Shown here in pieces: positions 19,080 through 27,834 of a DNA stretch of 64,000 nucleotides (position 1 is the first letter of the stretch; each line of letters opens with the position of its first letter). The notes beneath the pieces are model-generated. The model saw only the letters and a list, made by a program, of their open reading frames with translations. It was not told the DNA's origin and did not search any database. The stretch comes from Enterococcus mundtii (GTDB lineage: Bacteria; Bacillota; Bacilli; Lactobacillales; Enterococcaceae): assembly GCF_003957375.1 (NCBI RefSeq), contig NZ_CP025473.1, positions 1,823,501 to 1,887,500 of the forward strand, written 5' to 3'. The position numbers and the translations under genes are program-made.

Positions 19080-19116
19080 AAAAAAGAAGTTGCGATTCAT
19101 GCAACTTCTTTTTTTC
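19080..19116. terminator. Bidirectional terminator
   Basis: AAAAAGAAGTTGC (19081-19093) pairs with GCAACTTCTTTTT (19101-19113), between the convergent ydcF and CLC genes. Confidence 0.92.
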
Positions 19117-19130
19117 TTTCAATCAGTAAA

Positions 19131-20387
19131 CTATTCTCTCTGATCTTTTTTCATTGGTAAAAATAAAATCCCTTTTTTGATCATTACTTTTTGTGCGGAA
19201 TAGATTCCGTTATTTCCCGAACACATGAAACTGATCAAACAAATCATAAAAAAGAAACTAGCTGCTTCTCCTCCAAATAATTCGATGCCCATGACAAAAC
19301 ATGCAATTGGTGTATTCGTCGCTCCAGAAAATACACCGATAAATCCTAATGCAGCTAGAAAAGGAATCGAAACATGCAAGATCGGCGCTAAAGTTGCCCC
19401 TAGAGTTGCGCCAATCTCAAACAAAGGGGTCACTTCCCCACCTTGATAGCCAGCGCCTAGAGAAAGGACAGTAAATCCTAACTTACCGATAAAATCATAG
19501 GCGTGTGCCTTTCCGGCAAACGCATCTTGCAATAAAGGCAAGCTAAGACCTAAGTAGCGTTGTGTTTGTAAAATCAGTGCCGCAACTACGACAATTCCTC
19601 CACCTATAAAATTTCTAGTGATTGGATGTTTGAACCATTTTAGATACCACTTTTTCAAAAAGACGATGGACCGACTAAAAACCCAACCAATAATCCCAAA
19701 AGCGATACCCGCCACCATCAGTTTGCCAAAGAGTGCAGGACTCCACCCTGGAATTTCCCCCATCTTATAATGGATATGTGTGACGCCAATGCTTTCCGTT
19801 ACGAAGTTAGCAAATAAAGCAGCAAAAAAACTGGGAAAGATTGCTTCTGTTCGCATCTTTCCAATTGCTAGTACTTCAAGTCCAAACAATGTGCCTGCTA
19901 AAGGTGTCCCAAACACTGAACTAAATCCTGCACTGATTCCACTGATGACCAGCACCTCTCGCTCGATAGGACTCAATTTTAATCCCCTTGCTAGATTTTC
20001 AGCTAAAGCGCCACCCATTTGGACTGCTGTTCCTTCTCGACCGACAGAACCGCCAAAGAGATGCGTCGTGATCGTACCGAAAAGCGTTAAAGGAATCAAT
20101 CGGAGTGGGATTTTTTCTTCCCCACCATTCCCTTGATCGATAACCAGATTATTCCCACGACTGGCATTTCCGCCGTATCGTTGATAAAGAAAAGCAAATA
20201 ATGCCCCACTGACTGGTAATAGATACAATAACCAAGTATGTGCTTCTCGTAAATTCGTCACCACGGTCAAGCTATTTAGAAAAAAAGCGGAAAGTCCTCC
20301 CATTAGTATGCCTAAACAAGCAGTGATCACTAACCATTTCACCATATATGTCCCTATTTTGAATGGACTAATTAACCGTTGATCCAT
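19131..20387 (-). CDS. CLC-F type fluoride/proton antiporter
   Basis: 418 residues from the ATG at 20387 (GGGGAGG upstream). It is a CLC membrane antiporter with GSVGREGTAVQMGG carrying the gating glutamate, and YQGGEVTPLFEIGA. The usual selectivity motif GSGIP is absent; the matching place reads SRGNNLV, as in the fluoride-exporting CLC-F branch. The gene lies directly behind a fluoride riboswitch, which supports fluoride export over chloride transport. It should protect enolase and pyrophosphatase by keeping cytoplasmic fluoride low. The family identification rests on motif plus riboswitch; both point the same way. Confidence 0.9.
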   Translation of the reverse strand: MDQRLISPFKIGTYMVKWLVITACLGILMGGLSAFFLNSLTVVTNLREAHTWLLYLLPVSGALFAFLYQRYGGNASRGNNLVIDQGNGGEEKIPLRLIPLTLFGTITTHLFGGSVGREGTAVQMGGALAENLARGLKLSPIEREVLVISGISAGFSSVFGTPLAGTLFGLEVLAIGKMRTEAIFPSFFAALFANFVTESIGVTHIHYKMGEIPGWSPALFGKLMVAGIAFGIIGWVFSRSIVFLKKWYLKWFKHPITRNFIGGGIVVVAALILQTQRYLGLSLPLLQDAFAGKAHAYDFIGKLGFTVLSLGAGYQGGEVTPLFEIGATLGATLAPILHVSIPFLAALGFIGVFSGATNTPIACFVMGIELFGGEAASFFFMICLISFMCSGNNGIYSAQKVMIKKGILFLPMKKDQRE

Positions 20388-20405
20388 TTTTCTATTCCTC
20401 CCCAC

Positions 20406-20497
20406 AAAAAAAGCCTACTAAAAACGGATTCCCCGATTTTTAGTAGGCGTCATTAGTCATCTATCGATCGACATTTAAAGGCGAACACCATCACCTA
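20406..20497 (-). ncRNA. Fluoride riboswitch (crcB motif) with terminator
   Basis: The minus strand reads GGTGATGGTGTTCGCC at 20495-20480, then a TTTAAA segment, a variable hairpin (GTCGATCGATAGATGAC) and CTAATGACGCCTACT, the conserved core of the fluoride aptamer. The 3' CGCCTACT also begins a terminator: GCCTACTAAAAA (20448-20437) pairs with TTTTTAGTAGGC (20424-20413), then seven T residues. Fluoride binding should favour read-through, an ON switch for the antiporter. Confidence 0.95.
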
Positions 20498-20544
20498 TTC
20501 ATTTACAAAAATTTTATCATACATTCTCAAGAAAAACAATGGCG

Positions 20545-21201
20545 CTATTTTTCTTTCTTCACGATGTCTGTAAATTCATAAAATGGTGCTAGCTTTACTA
20601 GTTGTTGATTGCACTGATCACTATCATGACAAATGTAATTTCCTTTTTTAGTATACGTGCCATCTGATCCTGACTTTGTCGTAGAAAGAAACATCGAAAC
20701 ACTCGAAGTCTTATGACAAATCGCGCATACTCCTTTGATGATCGTTGGAGAAAGTGTGCCATGGACACCTTGTAGCCGCTCATCTGCATAATAAAGCAGA
20801 TATTTCTTCTGTGTTCCTGGATCATTCCAGCCCACATAAGTATGCTCTTTAAGATCCAATGTTTGCCAATCTGGTTGTTTCAACTTTTTCACTTTTCGGA
20901 ATATTTTTTCCACTTGGATTTTTGATGGTTGCTTGAATGGCGCAACATGTTCTTTTAAACGTTCGAGCAATTCTGTCGCTTTTTCTTTTTTCAAGTTTGT
21001 GTCCATAACTTGCTTCACAAATGGTGCAAGTAAGGCAGTTACTTGTGGATCATTTTCTACTACCTCATTGATTCGTTCTGTGGCTAATGCTTGAACGGTT
21101 GCGACAGTTTTTTTATCATTCACTGAATGATAGACATTTAAGAGTTGCTCGATTTCTCGTTTGATAAAGAAATATTGATACGTTTTGATTGTTGTTTCCA
21201 T
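20545..21201 (-). CDS. FusB-family EF-G-binding protein
   Basis: 218 residues from the ATG at 21201; a longer frame from a TTG at 21228 would cover the Shine-Dalgarno. The N-terminal four-helix part binds EF-G; the C-terminal zinc domain has CAICHKTSSVSMF and CHDSDQC. The proteins release EF-G stalled on the ribosome by fusidic acid and give low-level resistance. Chromosomal homologues are common in Enterococcus and Listeria, so clinical resistance is not implied. It has its own leader peptide and hairpin. The close match to family length (about 213) supports the chosen start. Confidence 0.9.
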   Translation of the reverse strand: METTIKTYQYFFIKREIEQLLNVYHSVNDKKTVATVQALATERINEVVENDPQVTALLAPFVKQVMDTNLKKEKATELLERLKEHVAPFKQPSKIQVEKIFRKVKKLKQPDWQTLDLKEHTYVGWNDPGTQKKYLLYYADERLQGVHGTLSPTIIKGVCAICHKTSSVSMFLSTTKSGSDGTYTKKGNYICHDSDQCNQQLVKLAPFYEFTDIVKKEK

Positions 21202-21209
21202 GATTTTTT

Positions 21210-21297
21210 GAGTCCTTTCTTCTTTCAAAAGTAGCTACTTTGAAGAAAAAAGAGTCCTTCAACAAAGTAAGCTTAATAACTGAAGTCCTTGAACTCT
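21210..21297 (-). promoter_or_regulatory. fusB attenuator hairpins
   Basis: In the RNA, TTCAAAGTA (21244-21236) pairs with TACTTTTGAA (21233-21224, one bulge). The stem can extend with TTTTTTC against GAAGAAA next to the AAAGGA Shine-Dalgarno (21218-21213), so the start site would be masked. An earlier segment inside the leader peptide, AGAGTTC (21297-21291), can pair with GGACTCT (21257-21251). A second GGACTC copy overlaps the Shine-Dalgarno. A ribosome on the leader peptide would change which stem forms. Confidence 0.65.
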
Positions 21298-21320
21298 GCT
21301 AAATAAGATACATATCGCAT
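21273..21320 (-). CDS. fusB leader peptide (15 residues)
   Basis: MRYVSYLAEFKDFSY with stop, preceded by GGGGGTGATGAG, one of the stronger Shine-Dalgarno sites in the window. It lies 71 bases before the fusB-family start codon and overlaps the attenuator segments. The setting matches translational attenuation by a drug that stalls ribosomes. Expression is inferred from the ribosome site and position; there is no family for such peptides. Confidence 0.65.
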   Translation of the reverse strand: MRYVSYLAEFKDFSY

Positions 21321-21371
21321 CTCATCACCCCCCTTATGCTTTTTTCATCTATGTACATTCACCTATTAAAG

Positions 21372-21400
21372 AGTTAACCTTATAAATCTTATTTCGTCAA
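21372..21400 (-). promoter_or_regulatory. Possible fusB promoter
   Basis: TTGACG (21400-21395) and TTAACT (21377-21372) are 17 bases apart on the minus strand, about 50 bases before the leader peptide. The -10 is weak. Confidence 0.4.
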
Positions 21401-21412
21401 CTACTTTCGCAC

Positions 21413-21456
21413 AAAAAAACAGTCAAAGGTTTCCCATGATCGGGACCTTCGACTGT
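21413..21456 (-). terminator. Terminator of the HD-domain gene
   Basis: ACAGTCAAAGGT (21419-21430) pairs with ACCTTCGACTGT (21445-21456, one mismatch); CCC/GGG extends the stem and a T run follows on the minus strand. Confidence 0.88.
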
Positions 21457-21478
21457 TTCCGTTCAGCTGGTCAAATAG

Positions 21479-21982
21479 TTAGATCGACTGTTCTTTTCCA
21501 AAATATCGTTGCCATTTTTGTTTCATTGTATCCGTTACTGGTTGCGCCGCTTCTTTCACTGCACAATACTTATCAACAAATGTCACAATATAGCTTTCTT
21601 TGTATTTTGGTGGAGCGATCGTTGCCCCCCACATATGTTTCAAGATGATGTCGCGCTCTAAATCAGAAAGTTCAGTAATCTTTTCTGCATTTTTCACAGC
21701 GATCCTAGGATGCACATACGCATGTGTGCCTTCATCAAATTTTGTTGTACGCCAGTCATAATAGAATAGGTCATGTAAAAGTCCTGCACGTGCAGTGGCT
21801 CTTGCATCTCCACCCCATTTTTTTGCTAATTTGTAACTGTAATAAGAAACACTGATCGAGTGTTCCAATCTTGTCGAATGTACATGTTGGATATAATCAG
21901 CTAATTTTTGTACTGCTTCTGTTTCTAATAGATCTTCGATATAAGACATGTATTCTTCGTCTTCACGCCATTTTTCTGTCAT
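21479..21982 (-). CDS. HD-domain phosphohydrolase-like protein
   Basis: 167 residues from the ATG at 21982. Metal ligands expected for the HD fold are present in order: His in RLEHSISVS, His-Asp in GLLHDLFYYDW, His in THAYVHP and Asp in VDKYCAV. The open frame extends 22 codons upstream, but those look non-coding; AAAGGTGG lies 13 bases before the chosen start, a little far, so the start is uncertain. Relatives are small nucleotide or polyphosphate hydrolases of the YpgQ/YedJ kind. The substrate is unknown. It is adjacent to, but probably not co-transcribed with, the methyltransferase upstream. Confidence 0.78.
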   Translation of the reverse strand: MTEKWREDEEYMSYIEDLLETEAVQKLADYIQHVHSTRLEHSISVSYYSYKLAKKWGGDARATARAGLLHDLFYYDWRTTKFDEGTHAYVHPRIAVKNAEKITELSDLERDIILKHMWGATIAPPKYKESYIVTFVDKYCAVKEAAQPVTDTMKQKWQRYFGKEQSI

Positions 21983-22105
21983 AATTTTCGATCTGCCACC
22001 TTTTTGAATTTCATTTATCGTTGAAATTGTACATAGTATATCATTCATATTCGGAATATTCTAGTGAGGTTGATTAAAAATCCAAAAAGCTTAATAGTTC
22101 CTTAA

Positions 22106-22867
22106 TCAAGAAGAAAGATGGTACAACAATATGCCTGTAGCTACGCCGACATTCAATGACTCGGCATGGCCATTCATTGGGATATAGATATTTTTATCAG
22201 TTAGCGCCAATAATTCTGATCGCACACCTTGCCCTTCATTTCCCATAATGATCGTATAATTTTTTGTTGGTACGACGGTTGGAAGAGAAACAGCTTCTTC
22301 ATTGAGTTCTGTTCCGTATATCGCAAATCCTTTTTCTTTCAATTCAGGAATGAACGTGTCTAACTCTTGTGAGATAACTGGTAAATGGTAATTGCTTCCC
22401 TGCATACTTCTTAAAACTTTGGTGCTATAAATATCAGCTGAGCCTTTCCCTAAGATCACACCTGCTAAACCAAACGCATCTGCTGTTCGGATCATCGTTC
22501 CGACATTTCCAGGATCTTGGACATTGTCTAAAAGCAACCAGCCCCCTGTATCTATTGACACCTGGCTAACTTCTAGCGGCATCACTGCCACGATTCCTTG
22601 TGGTGTTGGTAGATCAGAGATCACCGCCATCACCTCATCAGTGACTAAAAAGCAATCCAATGCGTGTTGTTCGACCCATGTCCCCCATTCTGACCAGCCT
22701 CGTTCTGTCAAAAAAATCTCTTTAGGTATGACTTTGGCATTCACAGCTTCTTCGATCAAGTGAAACCCTTCAAGCAGGTACTCCTGTACTTCTTCGCGGT
22801 GCTTCTTTTTATGTAATTTTTTTATTTCTTTGATTCTAGGATTTTTTGCTGATTGAATTTTTTTCAC
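22106..22867 (-). CDS. TrmH/SpoU-family RNA 2'-O-methyltransferase
   Basis: 253 residues from the GTG at 22867, set by GAGGTGG six bases upstream (an earlier GTG at 22876 overlaps that site). An N-terminal RNA-binding substrate domain (KNPRIKEIKKLHKKKHREE) precedes the SPOUT knot domain: LLLDNVQDPGNVGTMIRTADAFG is motif 1, IIMGNEGQGVRSEL motif 2 and IPMNGHAESLNVGVATGILLYH motif 3. It is similar to B. subtilis YsgA and likely methylates 23S rRNA. Divergent from acylphosphatase, as in several Bacilli. Confidence 0.9.
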   Translation of the reverse strand: MKKIQSAKNPRIKEIKKLHKKKHREEVQEYLLEGFHLIEEAVNAKVIPKEIFLTERGWSEWGTWVEQHALDCFLVTDEVMAVISDLPTPQGIVAVMPLEVSQVSIDTGGWLLLDNVQDPGNVGTMIRTADAFGLAGVILGKGSADIYSTKVLRSMQGSNYHLPVISQELDTFIPELKEKGFAIYGTELNEEAVSLPTVVPTKNYTIIMGNEGQGVRSELLALTDKNIYIPMNGHAESLNVGVATGILLYHLSS

Positions 22868-22975
22868 GTTTTCCACCTCACTTCATTATAGCATGGAATC
22901 AATCGTTGGGCTTGTTAGTTTTATAAAAAATCGTTATCATAAATTTATCAAATAGAGGAAAGAGTGGTGCTTCAA

Positions 22976-23251
22976 ATGAAAAAAGTTAAAATGAATGTTC
23001 AAGGGCGTGTCCAAGGTGTAGGTTTTCGTTATATGACAAAAATAGTCGCTGATCAATTGGGTGTGACAGGAACAGTTAAAAACGAAGAAGATGGTTCGGT
23101 GACGATCGAAGCCGCTGGTGAGGAGGAAACCATCGATCAGTTCATCAAAGAAGTCAAGCAATCACCTAGTCCCAGTGGTCGTGTCCAATATGTCGACTTG
23201 CAAGAACATCCGATGATGGAAGAACGAAAGAAATTTGATGTGATTGGCTAA
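22976..23251 (+). CDS. acyP: Acylphosphatase
   Basis: 91 residues from the ATG at 22976. The signature GRVQGVGFR holds the catalytic Arg; TGTVKNEEDGSV holds the catalytic Asn. It hydrolyses acylphosphates such as acetyl phosphate. GAGGAAAG stands 14 bases before this ATG and 5-6 bases before a GTG at 22967, so a start three codons earlier is possible. It is in the common Gram-positive order ysgA / acyP / yidC. Confidence 0.92.
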   Translation: MKKVKMNVQGRVQGVGFRYMTKIVADQLGVTGTVKNEEDGSVTIEAAGEEETIDQFIKEVKQSPSPSGRVQYVDLQEHPMMEERKKFDVIG

Positions 23252-23266
23252 ATGTTTCTTCTTGAA

Positions 23267-23360
23267 AGCACATATGAAGAAAGTCGTTGTTGCCATCTAC
23301 TGGAAGATGGTCGTTTCAATTCTCTGTTCTTTTATGTGCTCTTCCCTGTCCCTCGCATGA
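23267..23360 (+). ncRNA. Long stem-loop and 28-codon frame upstream of yidC
   Basis: AGCACATATGAAGAA (23267-23281) pairs with TTCTTTTATGTGCT (23327-23340), and CCATCT/AGATGG forms an inner hairpin. No T run follows, so it is not a standard terminator. Inside lies ATG at 23274 to TGA at 23360, coding 28 residues with a hydrophobic body (VVVAIYWKMVVSILCSFM). There is no good Shine-Dalgarno. It could be the acyP 3' end structure or a leader of yidC. Confidence 0.35.
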
Positions 23361-23470
23361 TCGGCTAAACTTCAGGCAATTATTTGAATTTTCTATGAAG
23401 TTCATTGAATTATTCTCATATTTTTAGTATAGTTAAGCTTGTGTAAAAATTTTAATAGAGGAAGTATTTT

Positions 23471-24409
23471 ATGAATAAATGGAAAAATTGGTTACTAGGT
23501 TCTGGTCTTGTAACACTCTTACTTTTCTTATCTGGTTGTGTCAGAATGGATGCTGAAGGAAACCCTGATACATCTGGAATCGTCTATCGCGTATTAGTAC
23601 AACCTATGGGACAAGCGATTACATATCTCGTGCAGAATTTCAACTGGTCATACGGTTGGGCTGTTATCTTGATGACTGTGATCGTCCGAATCATCATTTT
23701 ACCTTTAGGAATTAGTCAATCGAAAAAGACAATGATCCAATCTGAAAAAATGCAAGCATTGAAACCTCAGGTCAGTGCCGCCCAAGAAAAACTAAAAGCG
23801 GCGACGACACGTGAAGAACAAATGGCTGCACAAGCAGAGATGCAACAAGTGTATCGCGAAAATGGGTTAAGTATGACAGGAGGAATCGGTTGTTTACCTT
23901 TATTGATCCAAATGCCGATCTTCTCAGCGCTGTACTTCACTGCTCGCTATACAGAAGGTATCCGTGAATCGACTTTTTATGGCATCGATTTAGGGAATCC
24001 AAGTTTGCTCTTAGTTGCGATTGCCGGGATTGCTTACCTTATCCAAGGGTATATCTCAACGATCGGTATTCCTGAAGAACAGAAAAAAACCATGCGCACT
24101 ATGTTGATCGTTTCACCTGCGATGATCGTCTTTATGTCAATCAGTGCGCCTGCAGGAGTGACCCTTTACTGGGTAGTCGGTGGTATCTTTAGTTGTCTAC
24201 AAACATTTATCACCAATGTGATCATGAAGCCACGATTAAAAGCTCAGGTCGCAGAAGAATTGAAACAAAATCCACCGAAACAAGTCGTGACACCTCGCAA
24301 AGATGTGACACCTGAACAAACAACGAAAACAACAAAAAAAATCAATACACAAGCCACCAAGAAAAATGCTAACGGTCGAAATGCCGGTAAACAGCAACGT
24401 AAAAAATAA
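23471..24409 (+). CDS. yidC: Membrane insertase YidC/OxaA, lipoprotein form
   Basis: 312 residues. A lipoprotein signal ends in LSGC (Cys near residue 23). Five membrane helices follow; the conserved arginine lies in VIVRIIILPLG, and the cytoplasmic hairpin (about residues 75-130) has KPQVSAAQEKL. The C-tail is very basic (TKTTKKINTQATKKNANGRN ...), typical of the YidC2 paralogue that binds ribosomes. It inserts membrane proteins with or without Sec. GAGGAAG lies before the ATG. A long basic tail and position next to acyP both fit YidC2 in lactic acid bacteria. Confidence 0.95.
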   Translation: MNKWKNWLLGSGLVTLLLFLSGCVRMDAEGNPDTSGIVYRVLVQPMGQAITYLVQNFNWSYGWAVILMTVIVRIIILPLGISQSKKTMIQSEKMQALKPQVSAAQEKLKAATTREEQMAAQAEMQQVYRENGLSMTGGIGCLPLLIQMPIFSALYFTARYTEGIRESTFYGIDLGNPSLLLVAIAGIAYLIQGYISTIGIPEEQKKTMRTMLIVSPAMIVFMSISAPAGVTLYWVVGGIFSCLQTFITNVIMKPRLKAQVAEELKQNPPKQVVTPRKDVTPEQTTKTTKKINTQATKKNANGRNAGKQQRKK

Positions 24410-24444
24410 AAGGTTTGGGATGTTCGCATCCCAAACCTTTTTTC
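24407..24444. terminator. Bidirectional terminator
   Basis: AAAGGTTTGGGATG (24409-24422) pairs with CATCCCAAACCTTT (24427-24440), between convergent yidC and glyS. Confidence 0.94.
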
Positions 24445-24469
24445 GTTTCAAGCTTTCACTTGATCATTT

Positions 24470-26539
24470 TTATTTTGTAATGATTTGATCCAGACTAGCA
24501 ATACTTAATGCCATGTCAGCAATTTGTTGCAACTGTGCTAAACGGTTATTACGGACAACTTCATCTTCGACCATGACCATCGTTTGATCAAAATACTGAT
24601 CGATAACTGGTCTTAAGCTGACTAATTGCTCATAGTTCTCTTTAAGTGTACGTTCCGCAAACTGAGCTTTCACTTTCTCAACTGCTTCATACAATGCTTG
24701 CTCTGCTTCATTTTCAAACAAGCTTGGATCAATCTCATTCGTTGTTCCTTCGGCTTTTTTCGCTAGGTTCATCACACGCGTCAAAGCTTCCATCGATGGT
24801 TTGAAGTTTTCATCTTGCAAACGTTCCTTCAACAGACGTGCAGCTGCAAAAACGGTTGTCAAATTACTTTCCTTCGCATTCAAGACAGCATCGATCACAT
24901 CGTGGCGAATGGCTTTTGTCATCAATCGTTGGCGTAAACGTCCTTTGATAAAGTCGATCACATCAGTTCCTTGAACGAAAGCTAACCCGAAACGCTCTTG
25001 ATTTTCATTGATTGCAACATTCACTTCTTGTTGTAATTGTGCCAATGGGAAAGCCCATTGTTTTGCTTCAATGATCCGAACGATCCCATATGCTTGACGA
25101 CGTAATGCGTAAGGGTCGTTTGAACCACTTGGCACCATCCCTACAGTGAAGAAAGAGAAAATACTATCTAATTTATCGGCAATGGCTAAGACTGCACCAA
25201 TCGTCGTTTCTGGCAATTCACCTTCACTAGCGATCGGTAAATAATGTTCACGGATCGCTGTCGCAACTGCTGGATCTTCTCCATGCAACAACGCATATTT
25301 TTCACCCATGATTCCTTGAAGTTCTGGAAATTCTCCAACCATGTTCGTCACTAGGTCAAATTTATAGATTTCGCCGGCACGTTGTAATGCATCTCGTTCT
25401 TCCCCCGATAAACCGACAGATTTACCGATAACAGATGCAATCACTTGCACACGTTGCATTTTTTCATAAATACTACCGATCTTTTCATGGAAAGTCACTG
25501 ATTTCAACTTATTGACATAATGTTCGATTGGGAATTTTTTATCCTCATTGTAAAAGAATTCCGCATCTTCTAAACGCGCAGTCAGTACTTTTTGGTTCCC
25601 ACGAATGACATTATCCAGCTTCACACGATCGCCATTTCGCACAGCAATAAAATGTGGTAATAGCTGGCCTTCAGCATTTCGTACATCAAAATAACGTTGG
25701 TGTTCCTTCATGGAAGTCACGAGTACTTCTTCCGGTACAGATAGATATTTTTCTTCAAAATCACCAGCAAAGACAGTTGGATACTCCACTAGATTATTGA
25801 CTTCTTCAAGTAGGTCTTCATCAAAATCGATGTGCCAATCATTTTTTGTTGATAATTGAGTCGCTTGTTCCATGATCATTGCTCTTCTCTTTTGTGGCGA
25901 AGCAACTACAAATTGTTCAGATAGCTTTTCTTCATATTCTGCTGGATGAGCAACTGTCACATCTTCACCTAAGAAACGATGCCCACGAGAAGTACGTCCA
26001 GTTTTCACATCCAAAAATTCAAACGGGATCACTTCTTCTCCAAATAGTGCCACGATCCAATGAATGGGGCGAATATATTCAAAGTCAAAGGAAGACCAGT
26101 GCATTGTCACAGGGAATGTCATGCTTTTAATAACATCGATCAATCCTGTCAAGACTTCGATTGCCGGTTTACCTTGAGTATATTTCGTCACATAAACATA
26201 TTCCACACCTTTGATTTCTCGGAAGGTGATATCGTCTGTCGTCAATCCTTGCCCACGAACAAATCCTTGAGCTGCTTTAGACCAGTTGCCTTCAGCATCT
26301 AATGCGATTTTTTTTGCTGGACCTTTCACTTCTTCTTCACTGTCAGCCTGACGTTCTGGCACATTTGTTACTTTGATCGCCAAACGTCTCGGAGTCGAGA
26401 ATGTTTCGAGTGCCTCGTAGGTCAATTGATTGTCCGTTAAAAACGCTACTGTTTTTTCTTCTAATTGTTTCATGCTTGGTGTCACAACATGCGCTGGCAT
26501 TTCTTCCAAACCAATTTCTAATAATAAGTCCTTTGCCAT
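24470..26539 (-). CDS. glyS: Glycyl-tRNA synthetase beta subunit
   Basis: 689 residues from the ATG at 26539; an open frame upstream lies inside glyQ. It binds the tRNA in the alpha2beta2 enzyme. Visible are [16 protein letters not shown] at the N-terminus, an HD-like domain in the middle ([15 protein letters not shown]) and the C-terminal anticodon-binding region. The start lies one base after the glyQ stop, with AAGGAAGG inside the end of glyQ, so translation is coupled. It ends at a terminator shared with yidC. Confidence 0.97.
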   Translation of the reverse strand: MAKDLLLEIGLEEMPAHVVTPSMKQLEEKTVAFLTDNQLTYEALETFSTPRRLAIKVTNVPERQADSEEEVKGPAKKIALDAEGNWSKAAQGFVRGQGLTTDDITFREIKGVEYVYVTKYTQGKPAIEVLTGLIDVIKSMTFPVTMHWSSFDFEYIRPIHWIVALFGEEVIPFEFLDVKTGRTSRGHRFLGEDVTVAHPAEYEEKLSEQFVVASPQKRRAMIMEQATQLSTKNDWHIDFDEDLLEEVNNLVEYPTVFAGDFEEKYLSVPEEVLVTSMKEHQRYFDVRNAEGQLLPHFIAVRNGDRVKLDNVIRGNQKVLTARLEDAEFFYNEDKKFPIEHYVNKLKSVTFHEKIGSIYEKMQRVQVIASVIGKSVGLSGEERDALQRAGEIYKFDLVTNMVGEFPELQGIMGEKYALLHGEDPAVATAIREHYLPIASEGELPETTIGAVLAIADKLDSIFSFFTVGMVPSGSNDPYALRRQAYGIVRIIEAKQWAFPLAQLQQEVNVAINENQERFGLAFVQGTDVIDFIKGRLRQRLMTKAIRHDVIDAVLNAKESNLTTVFAAARLLKERLQDENFKPSMEALTRVMNLAKKAEGTTNEIDPSLFENEAEQALYEAVEKVKAQFAERTLKENYEQLVSLRPVIDQYFDQTMVMVEDEVVRNNRLAQLQQIADMALSIASLDQIITK

Positions 26540-26540
26540 C

Positions 26541-27458
26541 TTATTCACCTTCCTTAACAGTCGTTGGATTTTCTGATTGATCATTCAGCAATGGGAATCC
26601 AAGTTTTTCACGTTCTGCAACAAAGATTTTCGCCACAGATTTCGCCATGTTACGAATGCGAGCCAAGTAGCCAGCACGTTCAGTCACAGATACTGCACCA
26701 CGAGCATCTAATAAATTGAAGGTGTGACTACATTTTAAAATGTAATCATATGCTGGATGGACCAGATTTTCTTCAATACAACGTTTCGCTTCTTTTTCAA
26801 AGCGATCAAAATTACTTAATAATAATTCTTGATCACTCACTTCAAATGAATATTTTGAGTGTTCGTATTCAGGCTGTTTGAAGATCTCGCCATATTTGAC
26901 ACCTGCTGACCATTCAAGATCATACACACTTTCCACTTCTTGGATATAAGAAGCTAAGCGCTCTAATCCATAAGTGATTTCTGATGTGACTGGTTTACAT
27001 GGCAAACCGCCGACTTGTTGGAAGTACGTAAATTGCGTGATTTCCATGCCATCTAACCAGACTTCCCAACCAACACCGGCACACCCCATCGAAGGATTTT
27101 CCCAGTTGTCCTCAACAAAGCGGATATCATGTTCCAACGGATCGATCCCTAACAAACGCAAGCTTTCCAAGTAAAGTTCTTGGATATTTTCTGGTGATGG
27201 CTTCATCACCACTTGGAATTGATGATGTTGATATAACCGGTTAGGATTCTCACCATAACGACCATCAGCTGGCCGACGTGATGGCTCAACGTAAGCGGCA
27301 TTCCAAGGTTCTGGACCGATTGCTCGTAAAAACGTGTAAGGGCTCATTGTACCTGCCCCTTTTTCTGTATCGTATGCTTGCATCAGCATACAACCGTTCG
27401 ATGACCAAAATTTTTGTAATGTCAAAATCATTTCTTGAATTGTTTGCTTCTTACTCAT
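26541..27458 (-). CDS. glyQ: Glycyl-tRNA synthetase alpha subunit
   Basis: 305 residues, usual length. The class II catalytic subunit forms glycyl adenylate. Hallmarks are [18 protein letters not shown] at the N-terminus, [38 protein letters not shown] (motif 2 region) and [11 protein letters not shown] (motif 3). GAGAGGGG precedes the ATG. It is first in glyQS, transcribed from a promoter at about 27797 through a glycine T-box. Confidence 0.97.
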   Translation of the reverse strand: MSKKQTIQEMILTLQKFWSSNGCMLMQAYDTEKGAGTMSPYTFLRAIGPEPWNAAYVEPSRRPADGRYGENPNRLYQHHQFQVVMKPSPENIQELYLESLRLLGIDPLEHDIRFVEDNWENPSMGCAGVGWEVWLDGMEITQFTYFQQVGGLPCKPVTSEITYGLERLASYIQEVESVYDLEWSAGVKYGEIFKQPEYEHSKYSFEVSDQELLLSNFDRFEKEAKRCIEENLVHPAYDYILKCSHTFNLLDARGAVSVTERAGYLARIRNMAKSVAKIFVAEREKLGFPLLNDQSENPTTVKEGE

Positions 27459-27501
27459 ATAATTACCCCTCTCATCTTAACCAAGAATCAAAAATAGTAC
27501 C

Positions 27502-27760
27502 AAAAAAAGTCCCTATGTTTGCGTAAACAAACATAGGGACGAATATCTTCGCGGTTCCACCCTACTTCCGAGCGACTCGGCAGCTTCGTTGATCGTACTC
27601 ACAAGTGCCTCTTCAAAAACCGTTAGCATTCGGCTCACACTCTCCCGAACTCGCTTGTGCCACTTGATTTTCTACTGATCTTGATCATCGTACGTATGTG
27701 ATTATTGAATATCCCTTCATAAATGACATTCGTCTATTGAAAAAACAATAGTTACTATCT
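27502..27760 (-). ncRNA. T-box riboswitch of glyQS
   Basis: AGGGTGGAACCGCG, the T-box antiterminator sequence, reads on the minus strand at 27563-27550. A terminator follows: GTCCCTATGTTTG (27540-27528) pairs with CAAACATAGGGAC (27521-27509), then seven T residues. Stem I lies between about 27600 and 27760. Uncharged tRNA-Gly should stabilise the antiterminator and let glyQS be made. The leader is compact, like other glyQS T-boxes. Confidence 0.93.
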
Positions 27761-27767
27761 AGGCTTT

Positions 27768-27797
27768 ATAATAGACGTTAACCAAGTACTTTGTCAA
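27768..27797 (-). promoter_or_regulatory. glyQS promoter
   Basis: TTGACA (27797-27792), 18-base spacer, TATTAT (27773-27768) on the minus strand, immediately upstream of the T-box. Confidence 0.8.
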
Positions 27798-27834
27798 ATA
27801 TTTTTGAAAAAAAAACATTATTTCAAATGATTTT

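Noticed and set aside
20545-21201. Acquired fusidic acid resistance gene
   Set aside because: The gene sits among core genes with ordinary composition and no mobile element nearby; a chromosomal homologue is the simpler reading.
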